Assembly: GCA_003223245.1 (NCBI GenBank)
Contig: QHYI01000115.1
Location: 1 to 64,000 of the forward strand
Length of the DNA stretch: 64,000 nt
Direction of reading: 5' to 3'
Source of the DNA: Acidobacteriota bacterium
Lineage (GTDB): Bacteria > Acidobacteriota > Terriglobia > Acidiferrales > UBA7541
Under the pieces are notes generated by a model, which worked only from the letters and a program-made list of their open reading frames with translations, ran no database searches and was not told where the DNA came from. Below, piece by piece: positions 58,011 through 64,000 of this stretch (position 1 is the stretch's first letter; each line of letters starts with the position of its first letter). A program made the translations under genes and the position numbers.

Positions 58011-58502
58011 ATGAGCAGCAAAGCAGCAATCACTCTAACGGCGGAGGCGCGGTTGCTAGCACGCGTTCTGGACGAAGGATACGGTCCCGGGGCGTGGCAC
58101 GGGCCCGACTTGAAAGCTGCGCTGGCTGATGTCTCGCCGGAACTGGCGTTCTGGCGGCCGTCGCCGCAGCGGCATAACATAGCGGAAATCGTGCTCCATC
58201 ACGCTTATTGCGCACGCTCCGTGCGCGGGCAACTTTCCGGCACGGCGCCCGAACCCTTCGTGCTGGAAGGCGAGGACTGGTTCGCGTTATCCGATCCGGC
58301 GCGACTAACTTGGCAGCAGATTCAGGCTGCTGTGGAGAAAGAGCAGAGTGAGCTCGCTGGAATCGTCGCGGACATCGCAGCGGGCCGCGTGCAGTGCAAG
58401 CTTTCCGAGGCAGAGCGCTTCAACCTCGTTCTGGGCATTACGTGCCACGCCGTTTATCACGCCGGGCAAATCCAGCTTCTCAAGTGCCTCGACGGCGCGT
58501 AA
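58011..58502 (+). CDS. DinB-family (damage-inducible/YfiT-like) protein
   Basis: 163-aa protein with the DinB four-helix fold. Histidine-containing helix patterns typical of the family are NIAEIVLHHAYCARSVRGQL (about residues 50-69) and NLVLGITCHAVYHAGQIQLL (about 140-159); the conserved metal-triad histidines fit H57/58, H148 and H152. Members are metal-dependent enzymes of varied function such as thiol transferases. AAGGAGG lies seven bases before ATG 58011, a strong site that fixes the start. Follows the relic in the same direction. Confidence 0.85.
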   Translation: MSSKAAITLTAEARLLARVLDEGYGPGAWHGPDLKAALADVSPELAFWRPSPQRHNIAEIVLHHAYCARSVRGQLSGTAPEPFVLEGEDWFALSDPARLTWQQIQAAVEKEQSELAGIVADIAAGRVQCKLSEAERFNLVLGITCHAVYHAGQIQLLKCLDGA

Positions 58503-58562
58503 GGCTAAGGCGAGCAGGGCAAAGCATTGGAAGGCGAATTCTCTCTCTCGAAGTTTGCTCAG

Positions 58563-59051
58563 CTATTTCGCGAGCTGATATTCGCCTTCGACTTCGCACG
58601 ACAATCCGTCGCCAGAAGGCGTGCAATTGTACGTGCCTTTGCCTTTAATGCCTTTGAGCTTGCCGCTGCCGCCGGTCAAACCCCAGCTGCCCTTGGCCTC
58701 GAGCGGGGCGCCTTCTTTGCTCTTGGCGGTGCCTTGGTACCAAAAGAAGGCTTTGTCGCCACTTTCCATGGTTACAATGTGAAAGCCGCGAGCCTTCGAA
58801 CTATCGCCATTGACATCAGCGGTCGCCGTGCTGAGGCCGTCTTTGGATTTGTCGCCTTCGATTTCCAGCGGCTTTGTGTACGTGCATTTGGATTGCTCGA
58901 CGACCAGGCTGTGGTCTGGCCGGTCGCCTACAGGAATCGCTTGCACAGGATCGGCCTTGGCGCACTGCAGGGTCCCGCTCACTTTGGTTTGTGCGCTTGC
59001 GGCTGCGGCACAGAAACACACCGCGGCGGCTATCAAGAGAAATCGCTGCAT
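58563..59051 (-). CDS. Secreted hypothetical protein, 162 aa
   Basis: Signal peptide MQRFLLIAAAVCFCAAAASA then a mature protein of mostly beta-strands. Cysteines C30, C57, C144 and C152 (LQCAKAD; SKCTYTK; YNCTPS; LSCEVEG) suggest two disulfides. The end GKLKGIKGKGTYNCTP and AKGSWGLTGGSGKLKGIKGK is Gly/Lys-rich. Function unrecognised; likely periplasmic or exported. AAGGAGG precedes the ATG on the minus strand. Confidence 0.7.
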   Translation of the reverse strand: MQRFLLIAAAVCFCAAAASAQTKVSGTLQCAKADPVQAIPVGDRPDHSLVVEQSKCTYTKPLEIEGDKSKDGLSTATADVNGDSSKARGFHIVTMESGDKAFFWYQGTAKSKEGAPLEAKGSWGLTGGSGKLKGIKGKGTYNCTPSGDGLSCEVEGEYQLAK

Positions 59052-59324
59052 GAAATACCTCCTTGCTGTCTGAAATAACGGAAGGGCCCTTCCGGGGAGT
59101 GGAGGGAAGAGTATTCTCCGGCTTTGGAAGTGCCAAGCTCAACGCTAGGAGCTTCAACGCTAGGAGCAAACAGCGGCAAGGCATGGTCAAAGTTAAGTTT
59201 CCCTCTTTAAGAGGGAAGGTTGCCGCAAAGGCGTCGCAGCGCGCATGAAGCTACGATCTGGGCGTTCAAAGAACGGGCCTGGCAGCAGATCGGACACTGC
59301 GATCGCAGGAGCTGGCGCGTTCCT

Positions 59325-60122
59325 CTATTTGCTCAGCAGAGACTTCCAGCGGGCCCAGGCGTCGGTGCGCGCTTTTCTGTTCGCATCGGAGGCGTCGGGA
59401 GCTTCTCCGGCGCGCATGAAGCCGTGACCTGCGCCTTCGTAGGTCACTGGCTCATACGTTTTGCCGGCAGCTTTCATCGCAGTGACGGTGTCAGGAATGG
59501 TAGCGTCGATGCGCGCGTCGTTGCCTGCGTAGAAGCCATAGACCGGTGCCTTGATGCGTGCCATGGCGTTCTTGTCTGGCGGGCCACCGTAAAATACGAA
59601 CGCGGCGGCGAGATCGGCGCGATTGGTGGCGAAGCGAAATGATTGGCCGCCGCCCCAACAGAAACCAGCGACAAACAGCTTCCCGCTCGCGGCGGGGAGC
59701 TTCAACGCATAGTCGGCGACAGCATTCAAGTCCGCGGTGATCTGATCCGGGTTGAGTTTGCTTACGGCTTCACGGACCGCGGACTCCTCGAAGGAATTGC
59801 TACGCCCTCCATTCGGGCCCATCCCGGAGAGCAGGTCAGGAGCGACGGCGATGTAGCCGGCCATGGCAACCTGGTCGGCGAGATCCTGAACCCAATCGGT
59901 CATGCCAAAAATTTCGTGGATGACGAGAACCACGGGCGTCTTGCTTTTCGATTCGGGATAGATCACGAAAGTTTCGACGGCACGGTCGCCGTGCTTCACG
60001 GTGACCCATTCGCCGTGGCGCGGGGATTTTGCGAGCGCGGCCTTGGCCCATTCCTGTGCGCGGCTAAACGGCGCGGTCAACAGCACGAAAAGAAGCAGGC
60101 CAAAGAGAGTGAGTCGTTTCAT
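59325..60122 (-). CDS. Exported dienelactone hydrolase-family protein
   Basis: 265-aa alpha/beta hydrolase. Signal peptide MKRLTLFGLLLFVLLTAPFSRA. The dienelactone hydrolase triad is visible: nucleophile Cys155 in FVAGFCWGGGQ, Asp202 in GNDARID and His233 in EGAGHGFMR; Glu70 in VIHEIFGMTDWVQDLADQVA is the family Glu. Dienelactone hydrolase hydrolyses cyclic lactones in aromatic catabolism, but exported members have other, mostly unknown substrates. ATG 60122 has no strong ribosome site. Confidence 0.9.
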   Translation of the reverse strand: MKRLTLFGLLLFVLLTAPFSRAQEWAKAALAKSPRHGEWVTVKHGDRAVETFVIYPESKSKTPVVLVIHEIFGMTDWVQDLADQVAMAGYIAVAPDLLSGMGPNGGRSNSFEESAVREAVSKLNPDQITADLNAVADYALKLPAASGKLFVAGFCWGGGQSFRFATNRADLAAAFVFYGGPPDKNAMARIKAPVYGFYAGNDARIDATIPDTVTAMKAAGKTYEPVTYEGAGHGFMRAGEAPDASDANRKARTDAWARWKSLLSK

Positions 60123-60597
60123 GTGTGGTATCTCCCTCGGAAAAAGTCGCTCGGTGGAAAATCGGTTCCAAAAATCTATTTCGGGGCGAGGAGGATAGTA
60201 ATGCGAGTGAAGAATTGCTGCAAGAGCGGGGTTTAGGGGATGGGGTTTGGGGGAGTTCGATTGCGGCCAGTTGTGATCCCGGCCTTGACTTGTGAGGAAT
60301 GGCTTCCAGGCAGGTTAGGATTCCTCTCCTTGTAAGGATTCTTTCCAATAGCAGGACACCGCTCGCGCTCCTCGTGCCCGGCTTTGCCAAACTCAAGGAG
60401 TGGGCGTACGCCGGATTCACCTTTGCGTGGATCTCGGCATTTGTCGCGCACTATCTTGCCAAAGATGGGCCGATCGCCTTCTCGCCACTGGTCCTGTTGT
60501 TGATTCTGATCGTTTCCTATGTGACCCGGCCTACAAGCCGCCAGTGCCAGGCCAGGGTCACATCGGCGGAATCCATTCAGCGATCCTGAGTCGATTA
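60123..60597. other. Region with a DoxX relic
   Basis: Apart from the DoxX-like fragment listed separately, no gene is supported. It separates the hydrolase from the outer-membrane protein gene. Confidence 0.4.
60340..60589 (+). pseudogene. DoxX-like protein, 5'-truncated fragment
   Basis: The plus-strand frame ending at 60589 encodes LALLVPGFAKLKEWAYAGFT, FAWISAFVAHYLAKDGP and SPLVLLLILIVSYVTRPTSR, a good match to the C-terminal half of DoxX-like (DoxX_2) membrane proteins, including the F-x-x-L-K-E-W-A-Y-A-G loop. The first half, with helix 1 and the cytoplasmic loop, is missing; the upstream residues are unrelated. Therefore a truncated gene. The 96-aa ORF from 60299 may be translated by chance. 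Confidence 0.6.
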
Positions 60598-61248
60598 TCA
60601 GAAGTGGAAGACGACGCCGGCAGAGACGCGCGGCTGATTCTGCGAGGCGCTGTGCAGATTCGTATGGATGCTATCGATTTGAAGGACACGGACGGCAACA
60701 AAGGGAGCAACATCCCAGTCGAGGCCGCCGCCGAGCGCGCTCGCCCAAGAGGTATCCGAACCGAGGCTGAATTGGCAGGCGACCGGGGTGAGAGCAGGAC
60801 ACGCCCCCAATGGGTCCTGGGACTCTCTGGCGAAACCGAACAGGGCATGCGCAAAGGGAGAAATTTTGAGCGGCAGCGAGATTTGTGGGCCGATGAGGTA
60901 CGTACGTTCGCGCGTGCCGCCGCCGTTGAGTTTGCCGTAAGTTCCATTGAAATCGACAACGCCGCCAAAGAAGGGCAAGAACTTGTATTGTGCGGCAAAC
61001 TCCCAGCCGTTGAGATTCGCTTGAGACGTTGGGAAGGTCTGAATGGGACAGAAGTCCAGGCAGGGATTGTTTTGGCCCTCGCGGATGGAGGCGCGAAAAT
61101 AAGAATAGCCGCCGAAAAGTTCGACCTTGTCTTGCGCTTTGGAAACGGCCGCGAAACACAAGACGGCCCCGAAGAGAACGAAGAACTTGAGAAGCAGCAG
61201 TGTCCGGGGAGGAAAAGAACCGGAGCATGAGCGGGAGCATGAAGGCAT
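60598..61248 (-). CDS. Outer-membrane beta-barrel protein
   Basis: 216-aa protein with a signal peptide ending AAVSKAQ (about residue 39), then an OmpA/OprF-like small barrel: DKVELFGGYSYFRAS start, alternating hydrophobic strands (LNGWEFAAQYKFLPFFGGVV; YLIGPQISLPLKISPFAHAL; SWASALGGGLDWDVAPFVAV), and a C-terminal RVSAGVVFHF ending in Phe as required for BAM recognition. Function unknown, porin-like structural role. Divergent from proS. Confidence 0.85.
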   Translation of the reverse strand: MPSCSRSCSGSFPPRTLLLLKFFVLFGAVLCFAAVSKAQDKVELFGGYSYFRASIREGQNNPCLDFCPIQTFPTSQANLNGWEFAAQYKFLPFFGGVVDFNGTYGKLNGGGTRERTYLIGPQISLPLKISPFAHALFGFARESQDPLGACPALTPVACQFSLGSDTSWASALGGGLDWDVAPFVAVRVLQIDSIHTNLHSASQNQPRVSAGVVFHF

Positions 61249-61369
61249 TTCGTTCGCCTCGGGAGTGGAACTGGTCTTGTGCCGTGCGAAGATTGCGATG
61301 CAAAAACGAGCAGTTGAGTTGCCAGCTGGAAAGAAAATCTCAAAATTCCGCCGTGCCGTTTAGCTTGCG

Positions 61370-61398
61370 TTGACACACTCCGGGGCCTCCGATACGCT
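61370..61398 (+). promoter_or_regulatory. Sigma-70-like promoter for proS
   Basis: Perfect -35 TTGACA at 61370-61375 and TACGCT at 61393-61398 as -10 with a 17-bp spacer. It is 56 bp before the proS ATG at 61454. The -10 matches three of six consensus bases. Confidence 0.55.
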
Positions 61399-61453
61399 CT
61401 AAAGTTTACGTTGCACGACAAATTGCGACTGACAGGACCGGACGAAGCTCCTC

Positions 61454-62893
61454 ATGGCCGACGAAAAGTTGCCCACACGCGCGCAGGATTTTTCCGAGTG
61501 GTACAACCAGCTCGTGCTTCGGGCGCAACTGGCGGACTACGCGCCGGTGCGTGGCTGCATGATTGTGCGGCCCTACGGCTGGGCGCTGTGGGAAAACATG
61601 CAGCGGGCCCTCGACCGGCGCTTCAAGGCCACGGGCCATCAGAACGTGGCGTTTCCGCTGCTGATTCCCCGCAGCTTCATTGAGAAGGAAAAGCATCACG
61701 TCGAAGGATTTTCGCCGGAACTGGCGGTGGTGACGATTGGCGGCGGAGAAGAGTTGGCCGAGCCATTGGTGATTCGCCCCACGTCGGAAACCATCATCGG
61801 GCACATGTGGTCGAAGTGGATTCAGTCCTACCGCGACTTGCCGGTGCTGATGAATCAGTGGAACAGCGTGGTGCGTTGGGAATTGCGCACCAAACTGTTT
61901 CTGCGCACGCTCGAGTTTTACTGGCAAGAGGGGCACACAGCGCACGCGACGCGCGATGAGGCGGAGGCCGAGACGATTCAGATGTTGAACGCCTACGCGG
62001 ATTTTGCGATTAACGATGCGGCAATTCCGGTGATTCCCGGGAAAAAATCAGATGCGGAGAAATTTGCGGGCGCAGACGTAACGTATTCGATCGAAGCCAT
62101 GATGGGTGATGGAAAGGCGTTGCAGGCGGGCACGTCGCACTTTCTTGGGCAGAACTTTTCGCAGGCGTTCGAGGTGAAGTACCTCGACCAAAACGGGCAG
62201 TTGCAGTATTGCTGGACGACTTCGTGGGGGCTTTCGACGCGCGTGGTCGGCGCGATCATCATGGTGCATGGCGACGATCAGGGATTGGTGATGCCACCGA
62301 GGCTTGCGCCCTACCAGGTCGTGATTGTTCCCATTTCCAAGACGGATGAAGAAAGGAGGTCGGTTTTGGAGGCGGCGCGCCGGCTGAAGGCAGAGCTGGC
62401 CAATGCGGACATTCGCGCGACGCTGGACGAACGCGAAGGGCAGAGCCCCGGCTGGAAATTCAATGATTGGGAAATGCGCGGCGTGCCGCTGCGCGTGGAA
62501 CTAGGCCCAAAAGACGTTGCAAAACAGTCGGCGGTCCTGGCGCGCCGCGATCGCCCCGGGAAAGAAGGAAAAGTCAGCGCATCGCTGGCAGACCTCCCTT
62601 CGACGATCGGGAAGTTCCTCGCGGAAATTCAACAGTCGCTGCACGACAAGGCGCTGGCATTCCGCAAAAGCCATACCCATGACGCCAAAAACTACGAGGA
62701 GCTAAAGAAAGCTGTCGAAGACGGATTCGCCTTCTCGTTCTGGTGCGGGGGCGGCGAGTGCGAGGCGAAAATCAAAGAGGAAACGCGGGCCACGATGCGC
62801 TGCATTCCTTTGCAGCAAGACGGCGGCAGCGGGAAATGCGTCTATTGCAGCCAGCCAGCAAAGAGCCGCGCCATTTTTGCGCGAGCCTACTAA
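61454..62893 (+). CDS. proS: Prolyl-tRNA synthetase, archaeal/eukaryal-type (ProS type 3)
   Basis: Class II aminoacyl-tRNA synthetase loading proline on tRNA-Pro. The 479-aa protein has DFSEWYNQLVLRAQLADYAP near the N-terminus, RGCMIVRPYGWALWENMQRA, motif-2-like FPLLIPRSFIEKEKHHVEGF and RPTSETIIGHMWSKWIQSYR, and motif 2 RTLEFYWQEGHTAHATRDEA; the anticodon-binding domain follows, and the C-terminus has a zinc-binding set (CGGGEC...MRCIPLQ...CVYC) and ends in YA-Y. Without the editing insertion this is the short non-bacterial type. Start ATG 61454. Confidence 0.96.
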   Translation: MADEKLPTRAQDFSEWYNQLVLRAQLADYAPVRGCMIVRPYGWALWENMQRALDRRFKATGHQNVAFPLLIPRSFIEKEKHHVEGFSPELAVVTIGGGEELAEPLVIRPTSETIIGHMWSKWIQSYRDLPVLMNQWNSVVRWELRTKLFLRTLEFYWQEGHTAHATRDEAEAETIQMLNAYADFAINDAAIPVIPGKKSDAEKFAGADVTYSIEAMMGDGKALQAGTSHFLGQNFSQAFEVKYLDQNGQLQYCWTTSWGLSTRVVGAIIMVHGDDQGLVMPPRLAPYQVVIVPISKTDEERRSVLEAARRLKAELANADIRATLDEREGQSPGWKFNDWEMRGVPLRVELGPKDVAKQSAVLARRDRPGKEGKVSASLADLPSTIGKFLAEIQQSLHDKALAFRKSHTHDAKNYEELKKAVEDGFAFSFWCGGGECEAKIKEETRATMRCIPLQQDGGSGKCVYCSQPAKSRAIFARAY

Positions 62894-63099
62894 GTTCCTT
62901 CGAAATAGTCGCGCAAGGTGGTAAGGAGGACAGGCAGAGTCTGTCCGACAGCGCACCCGTTCCTTTCCCGAAACACGCCCCAGCCATTTTCTCGACACGC
63001 TTGTCCCACGGTGCTAGGTTGAACTTACAGGGGAAATATCTCAGGGTGGCAGTCCGCGCCGAAGGACTTGCGGCGAAAACGGCCAAGGAGAAGTTTCGA

Positions 63100-63501
63100 G
63101 TGGACACGGACGGCATCCGCGCGAGCCGCAGGCGAGAGCAGCGGCTCGAAGGCGGCGAAGGCAGGTTGAAGGGCATCCTCATTCTGGTCGTGGTGGTGCT
63201 GGGAATCTATACCGCGATCAAGCTCGTACCGGCGTATGTAAACGACTATCAGCTCTCCGACAAGATGCAGGAGCAAGCGCGCTTTGCCGTAGTGAACCGC
63301 TTCAGCGAGGATCAGATTCGCGACAACATATTCAAGGTCATGCAAGATCTGGACATTCCCGCGAAGCGCGAAGACATCAAAGTGGTAGCCAACAATTCCG
63401 TGGTGAAAATTTCACTAGACTATACCGTGCCGGTGGATGTGTTGATGTACCACGCGGACTTGCACTTTTCTCCAAACAGCGAGAATAAAGCGCTCTTCTG
63501 A
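63100..63501 (+). CDS. Small membrane-anchored protein, DUF4845-like
   Basis: 133-aa protein with one N-terminal membrane helix (LKGILILVVVVLGIYTAIKL, residues about 22-41), followed by a soluble region VPAYVNDYQLSDKMQEQARF, which fits the DUF4845 family. ADLHFSPNSENKALF closes it. GTG 63100 is chosen because AAGGAG is present nine bases upstream; the open frame reaches back to 62743 inside proS. Function unknown. Confidence 0.7.
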   Translation: MDTDGIRASRRREQRLEGGEGRLKGILILVVVVLGIYTAIKLVPAYVNDYQLSDKMQEQARFAVVNRFSEDQIRDNIFKVMQDLDIPAKREDIKVVANNSVVKISLDYTVPVDVLMYHADLHFSPNSENKALF

Positions 63502-63630
63502 AGTCACGTAGTTCGAATGCCCAGTATGGTATTTCGGGTTGCTCGAATGGCAACCCCGCGGCGCGCAACTCCGTCTTTCCTAGCAGGCGGCGTTGCGAGA
63601 CAATGGGAGTCCAGCCCAGGGGAGAAGCTT

Positions 63631-64000
63631 TTGCAAATCCGGGTCCAACGAGGGTTTTTTACTTCCACTATCGGCCTGACGATTCTTGGGATTTTCTTCG
63701 GAATTTTCGTCATCGCCGGCGGAATCTTCACGTACAACTACATGAAATACTCGCGCATGATTGATGCGCGCCTGTCTGGCAACATCCTGCAAAACACCAC
63801 TCAGATTTTCTCGGCGCCCGAGCACATTTCCGCAGCAGAAGCCTGGGGACCCGATGACCTGGTCGATTATTTGACGCGCGTGGGCTACCGGCCGGAAGCC
63901 GATCCCAACGCGCTGGGGCAATTCACCGTGCAGGGGAATACGGTGGACATCCGTCCGTCGAATCTGTCGTATTTTGGCGGGAAGAACGCGCTGGCCGTGC
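63631..64000 (+). CDS. Class A penicillin-binding protein, PBP1B-like, 5' part
   Basis: Bifunctional peptidoglycan synthase (glycosyltransferase plus transpeptidase) in the inner membrane; only about the first 123 residues are inside the window and the frame is open to the right edge. TTG 63631 has GGGGAG six bases upstream; an in-frame ATG at 63547 (MATPRRATPSFLAGG) is possible but lacks a ribosome site. A basic N-terminus and one membrane helix (IGLTILGIFFGIFVIAGGIF) are followed by YMKYSRMIDARLSGNILQNT and TQIFSAPEHISAAEAW, then DDLVDYLTRVGYRPEADPNA, resembling the UB2H-like start of acidobacterial PBP1B. Truncated by the window. Confidence 0.8.
   Translation, partial: MQIRVQRGFFTSTIGLTILGIFFGIFVIAGGIFTYNYMKYSRMIDARLSGNILQNTTQIFSAPEHISAAEAWGPDDLVDYLTRVGYRPEADPNALGQFTVQGNTVDIRPSNLSYFGGKNALAV

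Overview
The window reads as chromosomal DNA of a free-living, GC-rich Gram-negative bacterium, most likely an Acidobacteriota (inference). Supporting points are the several RND efflux systems, CRTAC1/ASPIC-UnbV and PQQ-dehydrogenase genes with Planctomycetes/Acidobacteria-style haem-binding cytochrome, an archaeal/eukaryal-type prolyl-tRNA synthetase, a myo-inositol oxygenase, and intergenic copies of short GTAG...GGGCT...AGCCC palindromic repeats. No rRNA, intact tRNA, CRISPR array, insertion sequence or phage gene was seen.

Layout. 0-7.6 kb: bioD, a VTT/DedA-like membrane protein, a YdjM-like membrane hydrolase, a lipid kinase, ligA, then the RNase P RNA gene rnpB. 7.6-8.6 kb: a decayed patch (PIN-toxin fragment, tRNA-Leu-like 5' half) followed by a tiny secreted cysteine-repeat peptide. 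8.6-13.0 kb: RND system 1 (lipoprotein adaptor plus permease, no outer-membrane factor). 13.2-16.8 kb: a sugar/inositol module (broken TIM-barrel isomerase, Gfo/Idh/MocA oxidoreductase, inositol oxygenase). 16.9-22.4 kb, minus strand: giant helicase Lhr and two small hypotheticals. 22.7-24.8 kb: a histidine-rich membrane protein translationally coupled to a CRTAC1-type beta-propeller protein.

24.9-33.1 kb: a compact operon of response regulator, sensor kinase, TolC-like channel, lipoprotein adaptor and RND permease (system 2), followed by an MFS exporter and a minus-strand cytochrome c. 35.5-43.1 kb: RND system 3, an MdtABC-like arrangement with one anchored adaptor and two tandem permeases; an inverted repeat and palindromes lie in the upstream divergent region. 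43.3-48.4 kb: ferritin-like/VIT1 iron transporter, two PilZ-domain proteins, an acetate-uptake (SatP-type) transporter with a coupled leader ORF, and a TPR protein.

48.8-52.2 kb, mainly minus strand: DUF2252, glyA, a 5'-truncated doc relic, rpiB. 52.4-55.0 kb: dihaem cytochrome coupled to a PQQ dehydrogenase, a probable periplasmic alcohol oxidation unit. 55.0-61.2 kb: membrane glycosyltransferase, AraC regulator, a frameshifted relic, DinB protein, secreted proteins, a dienelactone-hydrolase-like enzyme, a DoxX relic and an outer-membrane beta-barrel. 61.4-64.0 kb: proS, a small membrane-anchored protein and the start of a bifunctional penicillin-binding protein that runs off the right edge.

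Functionally the window mixes housekeeping genes (bioD, ligA, rnpB, glyA, rpiB, proS, PBP) with envelope export and periplasmic oxidation. Five relics or frameshifted genes suggest ongoing decay of toxin-antitoxin and accessory genes, although sequencing error cannot be excluded for the single-base frameshifts.
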